Source of the DNA: Sweltsa coloradensis
Taxonomy: Eukaryota > Arthropoda > Insecta > Plecoptera > Chloroperlidae
Direction: 5' to 3'
DNA length: 64,000 nucleotides
Assembly: GCA_024449915.1 (NCBI GenBank)
Contig: JAMZAV010000775.1
Coordinates: forward strand, 1-64,000
In this document: in pieces, positions 42,819 to 53,879 of the stretch
How the letters are laid out: every line of letters begins with the position of its first letter
Numbering within the stretch: position 1 is the first letter of the stretch
The notes under the pieces: generated by a model
Seen by the model: only the letters and a program-made list of their open reading frames with translations
What the model was told of the DNA's origin: nothing
Database searches by the model: none
Made by a program: the position numbers and the translations under genes

Positions 42819-43860
42819 ATGCTCTTATTAAGGGTGACCGACCGTGGTGTAGAGGGCCTAACAGAAGATCCAGTGGCTCTTTGGAGGTGGTCAGTTGCAG
42901 GTCCTAAAGTCTGCAGGTTACACAGTGAATTTATTCCCGCACAAGATGAAACCCCAAGTATTCTTCGACAACATGAGCAATACTCAGCATACCAGACTAT
43001 GTTTAGGGAAGACACTTGCGCTCAGATTTCAGATTTAGATTTCGATTCAGATTTAGCACGCTTTTATTCAACTTCATTGATACAGAAATATATAACATAG
43101 AAAACAAACATTGATTTACATAATATGAAGGTGAATGCCAACATGAGAGAGGCTTGTGTGTGTGCGCAAATATTTGTGGCAATTCAGGTTAGATGGAGTG
43201 ACGTTGAATCTTGGTATGTATACCTAATTATTGTAGTATTCAACCAAAGTATATAAATGTATGTGTATAAATAAAGTATATAATGTATAAAATATATACA
43301 AATGATACCCACTATAGTGGGTTTTTATGTAAGCTAGGTACTTAAATTTATAAAGTGGATTCTTAGTGTTACATTTTAACAATATTATTTTTATTGATTC
43401 TAGCAGTTGTCGACTCAAAGACAGTTTTCTAGAATTTGGTAATACGTTCTTGGAATTAAGCGAAGATCTTATAGTAATTGACAGCCGGGTGTTAGTGAGC
43501 AAGGAAGGTGTTGACACATTAAAACTCTCTTGTAGATGATGGCATCAATCTGTATAAGGTAAAGGAGGTAATAATAGTTGATAACTTAATAACTACTTTC
43601 AACCTTAAAGACAGTGAACAAAAAGATCTTCACGGCTAAACTAAAAATTACGTCGGCAGGGAACAAGAATAAGAAAGGGGATGGACTGATGAGCAGCTTT
43701 TCTCTAAACTATTCATTGCAAGTCAGCACAGGGAAATTTAATTAGATGACTTTTTTTCCGCACGAAAATCAGGCTTTTCCCCCTTCGATTTCAGCAAATG
43801 GTGAGCTGCGCATAGGGAACAAAGGCAAACTGACCATTAGGACTCAGAGATTTTCACACA
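42819..43860 (+). pseudogene. Fragments of an uncharacterised repeat-borne protein, N-terminal part
   Basis: Three blocks lie on the + strand in the family's order. (1) 42819-43097 is an open frame with VTDRGVEGLTEDPVALWRW and then HEQ about 60 codons in, matching the family's TDRGVEGLTEDP.ALRRW and HHEQ region. (2) 43405-43530 contains EFGNTFLELSEDL and VIDSR, matching the GNPF.E.S.DL..LDTR region. (3) 43693-43820 reads EQLFSKLFIASQHR and then LDDFF, matching LF..L.IA.Q.RDGDLDEFF, with one stop inside. A frameshifted HENQAFPPS follows. The gaps between blocks (43100-43400, 43530-43690) may be introns or decay. The function of the family is unknown to me. These lie inside the inverted arms of F2. 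Confidence 0.55.
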
Positions 43861-44179
43861 TTCACTGATTGTAAACAGTGTCTGCTTTAATTTCAAAGGC
43901 AAGCGGCTCGCCAAAAGAGCAATGTGTGAACTAAGTGAAGAACGCGGCATAGAAGTAATAAATTGCTTTAAAAAGAAAATCTTAAATACCTATATCCTTT
44001 ACTAAATACCTATCAATTAGTCGATTTGTGATAATAGCAGAAGTGAATTTGTAAACTGTACGTATCATTAATATTTTGAGGTCCCCAAATTTGTGTTCTC
44101 TGGCTCAAATTCATATGGACTTTACACCAAAAATCATATTATTAGTCGTTTTGAGCAAAATTTTGAGTTCAAAGGTCAT
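43861..44179. other. F2 interior, right part
   Basis: No further block of the protein could be read here. It leads into the inverted right arm at 44180. Confidence 0.45.
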
Positions 44180-44520
44180 TTCCAAAAATTGCCGCCATCT
44201 TGGATTCGAAGGGAATTTTTAAAAGCCTCCACATCTTAAAAAAATCTTTTGGGTACCCCGCTTCAACTGAGCCAAGTGCCAAACCGCGTTAAAAAGGGGA
44301 GCATATTAATCAGCACAATAATCATAACCACCTGTTGAGCACCTCTGGTTGCCGCAGCAATGAATGGGCCCAAAAAATAAAAAAAATGAATTTTGGGTTT
44401 TAAATTAAACAAATTTTAAATCATAATAATTTTATGTTAGAAGCATTTACAAGGGTAGGGTAAAAGAGTTTTTATGTCGGACCCAAATCTATGAAAATTT
44501 TCTTGAAAAAATACTACTAA
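44180..44520 (-). repeat. F2 right arm, inner part
   Basis: The inverse of about 40890-41235: GCCGCCATCTTGGAT, GCCTCCACATCTTAAAAAAA, ACTGAGCCAAGTGCCAA, AACACCTCT-like and TGGTTGCCGCAGCAATGA. It ends at ATACTACTAA, where the Harbinger-like element entered. Confidence 0.88.
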
Positions 44521-46158
44521 GGGCGCGGTATTACAATCAACAAATAAGAAAGTTATTTGTAAAAAATAAGCTAACTGTAGCAAATAGCGTTATTTCGGTC
44601 TTACAATCGACAAATAGCACTATTCTTAAGAATAGGAGCACTTATTTGTCGGGTTCTTATTGGGAGGTTCAACTGGGCCCAAAAGCGCGCTATTCGATGA
44701 ATAAGGGTGTAAAAAAATTCATAAAAACTGATTTAAAAATTAAAATAAGACAAAATAATAAACAAAACAATTTTAAACAACTATTTTAATTGATTATCTA
44801 TCACAATAAATAAAAAATAAATAAATAATGAACAATTATTTATTCGTAATTATTATTTTTTCAAATTCATTTTTATTGGCCAATTGTTCATCTTTTATTC
44901 ACCCTAATAATCGGTTTTTGGTTATTTGGATTTAGAAAGCGTCAACCGGTTTGGTCATAATGCAACCCACTCACCCAAGGGGATATGGGGAGGAGGACCC
45001 CCTGCTGGTCAGAACCAGCCACGGTGTAGGGGAGGAAGGGGGGTTTTTGACGTCGCGGTCGTCATCGGCTTGGTCATCGTCGTCGGGGAGATCGTGAAGG
45101 AAGGGGAGGTGTCCCCGAGACGATTGCCAGGCTCGCCTCTAGCTTCAGGGAGTAATATACTGACTGCCCTCTTACTTGCTGATGTTTTTCGAGGTAGACT
45201 CTTTCTCTTGAATCGCCTTGTACGATTTGCAGAGCCATGCTCTGGGCCAATTTAACCCCGGGCCCATAGACGGTCATTTATTAATTAATAATTCGTTCTT
45301 TTTGTCAGTATACATTGTTGGGAATTGATTTTATTATGCATATCTTCCTCGTAATAGATTATAGAGTAAGCATCGTGGATTATTTTAAAAATAGTCTTAT
45401 CACACCAAGCCAAAATATTTTGGATATGTGCTAGATGTAAAAAAATTACTAAATTTAATTTTAGTAGTATAAGAACCAACGCCCGTGGTAAAACATATTA
45501 GTAATCAACGATCTGTAATAGAGTTTCAAATTTGAGGGTCGCATTGGGTGTAGGCTAAAAGAAAGTAAAGAGCAAAATGTTGAGGGGGAAAATCTTTTTT
45601 TGAGTAAATTACAAAGGAAAGGTTATAAAAATTGGACATTCGTCATTGATAATAAGTGAACCTAATAATGTGGGATGAGTAAAAAAAAGTAAAAAAGTTT
45701 TCCAGACGGGACTCGAACCGGCGACTTTTCGCGTGCAAAACTAGCGCGCTAACCACTCGGCTAGCAGCGTCTGAAGTGAGTAATTGGTCCAGAGCGATAC
45801 TGATCCAGCCCGGTAGATATGCACGCTGACTAGAGTCGAGTGTAAAAGCTTCACAATGACAATTAGGACACTTTCAATGCTTTTTTAAAAACCCTTTTGC
45901 CAATATTTCTTGAATGTAATCACAGCTGTATACGCATATGTTTGCAAAAACTGCTTATTTTGGTATTAAACACTTTTGAGGTGGCAGTTCTATCGACGCG
46001 TGGACTATCCACTCGATCAGAATGTTCCAAATAGCTATTGGGAGGATTAATTTCCTTTTTAATACGCAAACTAGGTAGTTATTGGACGGATAGCTTATCC
46101 GACAGATAACTATTTGTTACAGTTAACGTTTATTATTTGTTGATTGTAATACCGGCCC
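44521..46158. mobile_element. PIF/Harbinger-like element, 1638 bp, TAA target
   Basis: Terminal inverted repeats are GGGCGCGGTATTACAATCAA (left) and TTGATTGTAATACCGGCCC (right, inverted), with one base of length difference near the end. Subterminal AACAAATAA and CAAATAG motifs occur at both ends. The flanks are TAA at 44518-44520 and TAA at 46159-46161, a TWA-type duplication as in PIF/Harbinger elements. The uninserted sequence is known from the left F2 arm (TACTACTAATACATG, inverse of about 40890-40906). No transposase or Myb-like gene could be read: the GC-rich frames at 44926-45277 on both strands carry no known motif. Confidence 0.82.
45702..45773 (-). mobile_element. tRNA-like sequence of 72 nt inside the Harbinger-like element
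   Basis: Minus strand: A box TAGCCGAGTGGTTAG, B box GGTTCGAGTCC, and acceptor ends CAGACG and CGTCTG that pair. The D-stem CTAG/TTAG and the T-arm pair reasonably. The anticodon arm does not form a standard 5-bp stem with a 7-nt loop, so this is more likely a tRNA-derived SINE head or pseudo-tRNA than a working tRNA gene. Confidence 0.6.
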
Positions 46159-46492
46159 TAAATATATGTTAAACTTCTAGAATTTCACCTGGATTTTTAT
46201 TTTAACATTATTTTTGTGCTATTCGAGTCGGAAATATACGAAATCGATACCAAACATGATTTATTAGACACATCAAAAGAATTTTTGTATCTGAAAACAT
46301 CGTTTTGAAAAAATGGCCACCATTTTGAATTCTAAGGGAATTTTGAGTGCCTCCACATCCTTAAAAATTACTTTTGGTTCCACCTACAACTGTGCAAAGT
46401 GGCAAACCGAGTTCAAAAAGTGCAGTATTATTTTGCGTACCGCTATCAATATCTGGCTTTGTGGACTTGTGAAACTGTAGATTTATTTTGAG
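46159..46492 (-). repeat. F2 right arm, outer part
   Basis: The inverse of about 40542-40890: ATGTTAAACTTCTAGAATTT, TATTCGAGTCGG-like, GACACATCAAAAG, TGAGTGCCTCCACATCCTTA, AACCGAGTTCAAAAAGTGCA and TTTGTGGACTTGTGAAACTG. It ends near 46492 in TTTATTTTG. Confidence 0.88.
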
Positions 46493-46724
46493 ACTATGCG
46501 ATGTAATAAATTCAGTAACGAACGAACAATGACGAAATTAATAAACATAATATAGAATAATTAATACCGTACAAATTGTAATACAAGTGCCATAACCATT
46601 AAAATTTTTGTCGTCTATTATTACGGCCTCTCCAATCCAATAACATATTTTCTAGTTTCAATTACCTGGTACAGTCGGACAAATAATAAATGACTTATAA
46701 AAGATCAATTCTTTTCTTTTTTGG

Positions 46725-46835
46725 TTTGTTTATTTATTTATTTAGGCCTATTAATTAACTTATAATGTCTATCCAGATCCTATTCAGTTATATAAAAACT
46801 GATTTACATGGAGGACGTTTTTTTAAAAAAATTAG
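46725..46835 (-). mobile_element. LINE-B 3' end fragment
   Basis: (TTTA)n at 46725-46744, then ATGTCTATCC, ATCCTATTCAGTTATATAAA and AACTGATTTACATGGAGGAC, match the 3' terminus of LINE-B at 54829-54905 in the same orientation. It is truncated after about 100 bp. Confidence 0.75.
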
Positions 46836-48959
46836 GATGCCACATTTTAGAAATTATAACAGAGATTCTGCTAATTATATTATTGGTTCTACATTCTTAT
46901 TCGTTTTGAATGATTGAGTGGTAGAAATTCGAGGCCACCCAAGGCCGTCGCGTCGTCCGAGCGTTGGCGGACTGTACGTGCACGTGCGCTCCGCTGGATA
47001 GAGTGGGGCTGGCTGGCTGGCACAGGAGGGGAAAATATGTTTTGGATAAAAATGGCATATGGGAAAAAATTGCACTATCGTGGCGCGCTCTTGCGAAACA
47101 GAATCATATTGAAGTCCCCTATGTCCTATCCTTAACGAACTATATGATGATGAAGCACAGAGGCCGCCGTACCCTCGACCGTAACCAACTGTTAATTACC
47201 CGCGGCCTGCGTCGGCACGCCCTCACACTACGCCTCCACTCACACCTCTACTAGCTCTACGTCGTTTCTACTGATGAGCCACCTGTCCAGAGAAGTTTTA
47301 TATTCCTCAAAAGTCACGTGATAACAGTAGCTCCTCCCTTATAATGTAGAAATCTTCCACCTAAGATTTACCTTCAAAGACACCCCCTCACTACCCCCTT
47401 CATCTACAAGTTGAGTCCGGCTCGCACTTAGTTTGTTCGGACTCTATACAATTCTGAGAACTTAGTCATGTCGCATCTCCTAGTTGTTGGTCGAAGCCCA
47501 GAGAAGGATTTCGAAGGTTACACATCGCAAATAGTGGATCCGTTGAAGCATGTAATGTCAACGTTAAACTCGTACCTAATGGTTGAAATAGCAAAATATT
47601 GAACTTCAAACACTAATTACTCCCTTAATTATTAACCGATTCGTTTTAAATAAGTGGCAAACATCTTTAAGATAATGGATTCACATAATGTGCTACTTTA
47701 AAATTTGAAATTTAAGCTGTTAATAGCCTAATTAGTTTTATTACTAATTATTCACTTTTATGTTAATTACAAAGTCACATTCGTTTAAATGATAATTGGT
47801 TTTGATATTTGATTACCTAGTGATACCTTATTGATGAAAATACACTTGATTTGTTGCATATTAATGAAGTAAGTAAATTAATTGAATAAATTTGCATATC
47901 AATATGGAAATAAGGTAGATATCGAATTGAAAATAGCTACGGAGGCTTGTTTATCTTGCAGCATGTAGGCTGTCAACACGTCTGATCAAGCTCAGATCAA
48001 CACAAGTTTGTAAGCTCAGTCGAGGCTGACTGTGTGTTTCAGTTACTACAAAATCAAGGTTAAGACGTTTCCAGAGCCCGTGTTCTAAGTTTTGCCGCTA
48101 GGTTTCGAGACCAGTAATGTGGATGTCTACTTGTCCGGCAAAAATGTTTTTAAAAGTTCAGCGTTTCTCCTACAGATGGGGTGGTGAAAATACACGAGGG
48201 TTTGACAGTAGTTTTGAATTTCAACTGATTTCGGATGTGTGTTGTGACGCACGGCCCACCATTGTCGTTCAAGGTCGCTTCTTTTGAATGGATCGCCTCA
48301 CTCAGCCGGCGAGCGGTCAGGTAGTCAGGGGTAATTGCTTTCTCGAAGCTAGCCGGGTGAGGGTTTTCTACCTTTTGTATTCTCTTTCTGTTCTTATTGT
48401 TCTATTTATTTATTGACATTTTTTTGTTTAATTGCAAATATCTAATAAAATTGTTGAAATGTTAAGCGTGTGTCTTGAATTTTGTTTTTTTGGACGTAAT
48501 TCTACGATAAAAACTGACTGAGTTACGGATAATGATTCTATAATAATATGTGAATAATATTTACATTCAATAAAACATTGATCCATATTTCAGTCAGTTT
48601 TGATCGTAGACACTAGGGAAAAAACCGCATTTCATAACTCAAACTACACATTTAAACTGCGTCATTAAATATTTTCAATTATAAAAAAATATTTCGCTGA
48701 ATAAATTATTTTCATCACAATAGATTTGAAATGGACGAAGGCAGGTAAAAAAAAAACATGTTCCTCCCAAACTCGCTCACTTGAATGTCCCGATGCCTGC
48801 CTCGTTATCCCCTCACGATTTAAAAAAAAAAAAAGTGGAAAGGGAAAAGTGTACAAAGATTAGGCCAGGCCGCCTCGCCTATACTAATTAGTTAAATAGG
48901 CTGATGTAGCCCCACTACAAAGCCACGAATAAATGCATTTGAAGTAATTCTCATTGTAT
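46836..48959. other. Unannotated 2.1 kb
   Basis: No gene could be identified. Overlapping frames at 46914-47254 (both strands) are GC-richer than their surroundings but show no known motif. A hairpin with arms ACGATAAAAACTGACTGA (48503-48520) and TCAGTCAGTTTTGATCGT (48590-48607) around a 69-bp loop may be a small MITE. CTCACTCAGCCGGCGAGCGG at about 48298-48317 is a GC-rich island of unknown nature. Confidence 0.45.
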
Positions 48960-50392
48960 AATGGCATTCACGCCGACAATTCAGTGGAGAAACCTAGGGC
49001 CACACTTGACATTGGTCTTTTTCAAGACCCCTAATGTTGCCAATCATAGCTGAAAAGGTTGACGAAGGTTTCTATAGAATATTGGTTTACTGCTGTCAGC
49101 CACTCAGCCCGTCTTCATTTATATTCCAACTCGAGAAAAGGTACGAAAACAACCATGCATATGCCATTGCATTATAACAAGCATTATTTTAAACGTTTTC
49201 ATAATTATAACGTATGTTAATCAATTCCTTGTCAAAAGATGGGTCTGTGGGTGTTTTAATTTTAATTTTAACCAAATATTAAGATTTGTTCGCAAAATAA
49301 CTTGACAATGTATTAAACTTATTTTACGTCTATCCTATGCAGTTATAAAAACTGATTTACAAAGGACAACCAAATTAAATTATTATATGCCTATATACAC
49401 ATGGATAACGGTGTAATCCGTGTACACAAGAGTGAAGGAACATCCTGGATTCGAACGTGGAACGCAGGACAACAGTAATATGAAATCAACACATGGGGTT
49501 TTGCAGTGGTTTATAAACTATTGAAGGGTACTAAGTCATTCGTGTAGCATACCGCTTCTCCTCTAGACAAGTTAATAATTAGTTATTATTCTGTTATTCT
49601 GTTAATTCGTCCAATATTCAATACACACTTTTGAATGAAACTGATGCTAAAATCGCCTTGCAAAAACTCAAATAACCGGAAAAAGGCAGGCTAGACAGTG
49701 TGTGTATTATAATTTTTACTCGATTCATCAATAATTAAATGATAAGATTAGTTACATTACTGGCCAGTGATTGAGTTTTACACAATACATTAATTTATAC
49801 AGTCTGCAAACCTTTTACAAATGCCAAAAAACAACCCTTTCGAAAAGAATTTGTTGAAGTTGAAAGGATGGAGAGGGCCATGACGAATATAATAGAGGTA
49901 TTTTACAACCATTTACCCAATCCAAGATGAAATGGGATGACAGGTGTGCGGTCTCTTGTATAAGTGATAGTTAAATCGTGTCATTTTTTTCCATTTACTG
50001 ATTATATATATAGTTTATTCAAATCATCAAGTCAAAACAAGGCCTAAAATGTTTTAAAATCGAAATTGTAGCTCAATTCTAAGCGGAATTGCAAAAAAAA
50101 TAACATAACTTTTGACATGATTTAATCCGATATTTCCTTAAAATCGATGATAAAAAACTTCTCCAAAAAACGAAAATGCTTAGAAAATGTAAATAAGACA
50201 ATGAATTTATTAAAATAGAGATAATGCTTATCAACTACACTTTAAGTGTAGAGACGGTATTCGTCGTTTGCACAATGGGGTTCACTTTGCTACCAAGCAC
50301 TCCGAAGCATTGTTCAGTTGGAACCCTTTCTAAGGGTTGTACAAAATGCGAATTTGTTGCCCACTGAACAGTCGATGTGAACTCCATTATAG
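48960..50392 (-). mobile_element. T1: 1.43-kb TIR transposon, copy 1
   Basis: The ends are imperfect inverted repeats of about 33 bp: TATAATGGCATTCACGCCGA at the left, and (inverted right end) TATAATGGAGTTCACATCGA, each followed by ..TTCAGTGG. TA flanks are compatible with a Tc1/mariner-type target but are part of the repeated motif. A second copy lies inverted at 60973-62393 and a partial third at 63805. A stretch of LINE-B 3' end (about 49326-49385) is present inside both full copies, so it was captured before they spread. A short frame near the right end (from IMEFTSTVQWATNSH) is shared by both copies, but only because the DNA is shared. There is no transposase. Confidence 0.8.
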
Positions 50393-50789
50393 GGTGCACA
50401 CCAGCGTTTCTTTCTGTGATTAGTAATATCTGTGATCGACCTTCGGCAGAGCACAAAGAGCATTGTTAATTTTAGCATAACTTGACATATTCATGTTTAG
50501 ACATATTTTTATCTATACCTGATTGCGTAATCTGTAGATGTTCCATCGCGTTGAAACTGTAATCCTGATGGACTAGGCTGGAGAGAAGCAATCAAGTTGG
50601 TCTGTTCCGTTACGTCGTAAGTTGTTACATTATTTAGTCCCTAAAATGAGTTTGTATGTAAATAATAAAAGGTAAATATTATATTTGCGAAGCGTTGAAC
50701 GTCAGAGGGGGGGGGGGGGCGTAATGCGTAATTTCATAATAAGGGAAATAACTTGAATTTGATGTAACATCACGCGATCTAAACCGATG
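50393..50789. other. Unannotated stretch
   Basis: AT-rich DNA with a G-run at 50707-50720; no gene recognised. Confidence 0.5.
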
Positions 50790-50797
50790 CTTTTCAA

Positions 50798-51092
50798 TAG
50801 TGGCGCACCCAGGATTTCATCCAGGGGGGTGGGGGGGCAGCCCCCCCAAAAGTGTTCTAAATCGGAAATGCACTATTTGTAAGTGGCAGCGCTGCTGATT
50901 AGTGGTGCCGGGTGAAATTTAGGTTGGGTCTAAAAAGTTGCCGCTATAGAGCGTGTGGCGGTCATAAAACCATGGACTTAGAAGGCGTGTAAATCCACGA
51001 TAAAAACAAAGCGCAGCTCTCATATGAAAATAAAATACCGCAAACTGATCACAGCGCTAAGCTCAAGACGCAACAAGGTGTTTTGTTTTCTT

Positions 51093-51125
<33 letters not shown>

Positions 51126-51285
51126 TATTTATTTGTTTCAATATTATTTTCATCAAAATCTATCATACATAAGATATATTAAAAGTGAAGAGCTTTGAAT
51201 ATAAATTTAATGTTGGTGCTTGTGAGGGGTTCTGGGGGGAGGGGTGGCTTTAGCCCCGAAAGCTCCCCCCTTGGGTGCGCCACTG
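50798..51285. mobile_element. hAT MITE, 488 bp, with perfect 8-bp target duplication
   Basis: The left end TAGTGGCGCACCCAGG and the right end TTGGGTGCGCCACTG are inverted over 14 bp with one mismatch. The flanking CTTTTCAA occurs at 50790-50797 and 51286-51293, an exact 8-bp duplication typical of hAT. Subterminal G-runs and C-runs (GGGGGGGCAGCCCCCCC at about 50832-50848) are also usual in such MITEs. A TTTC microsatellite lies at about 51088-51125. There is no coding potential. Confidence 0.92.
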
Positions 51286-51293
51286 CTTTTCAA

Positions 51294-52164
51294 TACAATG
51301 CGTTTGTTTGGTTATACTTATGGCTACAGCAGCAGACATTATGAACTTCTAATTGAATTCTTTTGACAATTATTTAGATGCAGATTTTCTTATTCGTCAA
51401 AGCCTCTAAGGCAGGTTAAATAGTGTTACATAAATACAAATAAATTAAATCAAAAATAAAATTAATACAATTTAACTTTAAAATATTATTGTAACTATTC
51501 CCATACAACCCGTGATCGGCATAATTTGATACAACTTTTCATGTACTGATCGACGGTACATAGATTAATGTGCTCTCACAGGCATTGAAGAAAGTGAATA
51601 TTACTTGTATCCTGCTGGTCGTGCAAACAGCGAGCGCTCTACCCTTCCCATAGAAATGGGTGGCATTCACAACCACGTTGTCAACCCATGTGGAATGCAG
51701 CCCTCCCCAACCCAACCTTCTTTTCTGGCCATTGACCGTTCTGACCGTTGCTTCATGTCGAACAACTCGTCGTGGTTTCAATAGGACTACGAGCGTGGCT
51801 TATTCACAAATGAACATTTTTACCACTGTTTACCCAACAAATAAAATGAGATGTTTACTCGATTTATAACAAATTTTAGCCAACGTCTTTCCCACATATT
51901 ATCATTGCGAGTAGAAATAATCCATAAACGCCTTCAAGACGTCATTATTACAGTCACAACACAACACAACTACAGAGTACATGAAATATTAATATGTATA
52001 TTATATTTATGTGTTTTATCTATTGATGATGAGGTCCGGACAATAGAAACGTTTTGCCTCTTGACCCAGAGGGCTTTAATAGCTTTGGCTCGTTTACTTT
52101 TTTTCGTTCTACTAGGCATTGTCTTACGCCGCCCCATTTCAACACGTTTAATTTCACATTTTTT
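51294..52164. other. Unannotated stretch
   Basis: No gene recognised. Overlapping frames on both strands (51539-51869 and 51851-52186) show no motif or splice-site context that I trust. Confidence 0.45.
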
Positions 52165-52805
52165 TAAAACACACCGGTACACTTAAAAATTCAAAACTTT
52201 TAACCATAAAGTGCAATGACACAAAACTTTCAGAAGTCGTTAAGCACATGTTAACTATTATTGTATCAAAATAAGGGATTTTTAGAAAGCACCGTTTTCG
52301 AAATGACTATGATTTAGTTTTCACACTTCACAAAATCCGTGGATTTTGGAAATGTTGAAAGTTGAAACGCGCGCCGGCCTCTACGAGTCGAAGTTGTTCG
52401 CTCAGTCACCGAGCGCAGCGCTACAAGACGGTCTGAGCTGCTGCTGCGACGGGGTGGAAATGGCCAATTATCGGGGATATTTACAAGAGCACGGGAAATC
52501 AGTTCCAACTCACAAACCATTCATCCAAATTGGAAAATTTAAAAAGTGTCAGCAAAACGTATTTTGGGCCAATGAAGAATGATCAACCAAAATGCAGTTT
52601 CACTTTTACGTTTAGCATATTATCAATTCGAAAATACATAAAAAATGTCTCAAACACACCGGTACACTTAAAAATTCATAACTTTTAAACCATGAAGTGC
52701 AATGACACAAAACTTTCAGAAGTCGTTAAGCACATGTTAACTATTATTGTAAAAAATAAGGGATTTTTAGAAAGCACCGTTTTCGAAATGACTATGATCT
52801 AGTTT
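52165..52805. repeat. Pair of ~150-bp direct repeats flanking ~330 bp
   Basis: 52169-52320 and 52651-52804 are nearly identical: AAACACACCGGTACACTTAA, AGTGCAATGACACAAAACTT, CAGAAGTCGTTAAGCACATG and GCACCGTTTTCGAAATGACT. The spacer is GC-richer (for example CGAGCGCAGCGCTACAAGAC) and contains no gene I can name. Such a pair could be short LTR-like ends, but TG...CA borders, a primer site and a purine tract are not evident. Confidence 0.85.
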
Positions 52806-53068
52806 TGTATTGTTTTAAATAGCCGGTACGCCCCAAAAAAATATTTAATATTTTTTTTGTTATTTTTTTTTACTCTCATACACCTCTAAATTGTAAAACA
52901 TTTCGAATTATAGAGTAACAAGTCACATCCAGATGTCTATGGAAGGTCAGGATTTCCTTTGGTTAGTTTCAAGCAAATCCGCTAGTTGGGCGCTACTGGT
53001 CAAAACTACGCGGGCGTTTGAATGTGGTTTGGTTGAAAGTGCCCCGTAAAGGTAGGCAACTTCTCAGG

Positions 53069-53879
53069 ACCCTTATTCTGTTTCGATTCGACAGCTCTCA
53101 CTTTTCACTTTTTTCGACACGTCTCATCTCACCCAAATGTGACACCTCTCATGTGTGCGATTCTGTTTACAATTCGAAATCGAAAAGATCGATGTCGACC
53201 GGAAGTGCGAGTTTTCAAGAAGTGAGACCTCTTGGCCAATCAGGAGGTTGGAATTTAAAATGCGCGCTATTAAATAAAAAGTGGGGTTATGTTTGGATTT
53301 TCACTTCGAATATCTTTACGAGATTTGTGTTTTAAAAATGAATACAATTGTAGTATCCTCGTGAAAATATGTAAACTATGATGGTTGAAATATGTAGAAC
53401 AATTCAATTAGCAGAATTTAGGCGATGAAAATAATTACGGAACATGTAAACATACGGGTCATGATGTTGTTAAAAGTTAGGTTATGGGTCCGTCTATCAA
53501 CAAAAAACAGAAATATGCCTTGCTTATGTAAAATACTTGCATAGAAAATGATTAAACCACCTTTAAACTACAATGGAACTTAGGCCCTAAGAATTTGATT
53601 TTTATGATGTTGTTGTTGTTGTCGAGTTTTTAAGGCCACAAAGCGTAGTACGCGTAGTAGTTTTCATCCGGGGTTTTACGGACCAATCCACGCCCGTCCT
53701 TTGCCGGCCCGCCCAAATCACGTGCCGTATTGACTTCTCACCAAGAATTTTTTCAGTGAGAAGTTGTCACTTTTTTCGAACGATATATCGCAATGTTTCG
53801 ATATCGATAACCAAACAGAATCGCAGTTGTCACTTCTCACCCAAGTGAGAGCTGTCGAAATAGAAACAGAATAAGGGTC
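53069..53879. mobile_element. TIR MITE, ~811 bp (GGACCCTTATTCTG ends)
   Basis: The left end GGACCCTTATTCTGTTTC followed by ATTCGACAGCTCTCACTT is inverted at the right end (AAGTGAGAGCTGTCGAAATA, GAAACAGAATAAGGGTCC). That is about 36 bp with two differences, and looser inversion extends inward (GATTCTGTTT..., GTGAGAAGT). No target duplication is clear. The GG(G/A)CCC start is reminiscent of PIF/Harbinger. Open frames overlapping both ends (53018-53335 and 53718-53906) are products of the inverted repeats. Confidence 0.85.

Larger units (their letters stand above)
40542..46492. mobile_element. F2: 5.95-kb foldback enclosing a gene fragment
   Basis: The left arm 40542-41235 is inverted at the right end as 44180-44520 plus 46159-46492, the two parts being separated by a later 1.64-kb insertion. 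Outer edges read CAAAATAAATCC..AATTTAACAAGTCCACA on the left and its inverse on the right. Within each arm, two ~475-bp units are tandem (GATGTGGAGGC near 40703 and 41175; AAAATGGCGGCC and AAGATGGCGGCGG). The 2.9-kb interior contains pieces of the unnamed protein family also seen at 33372. No transposase was recognised. Confidence 0.8.

Noticed and set aside
44926..45277. Possible transposase or Myb-like gene in the Harbinger-like element
   Set aside because: The frames on both strands are short and GC-driven, and no DDE triad or tri-helix pattern could be seen.
46914..47254. Host exon or gene in overlapping frames
   Set aside because: No recognisable residues, no convincing splice sites, and frames open on both strands.
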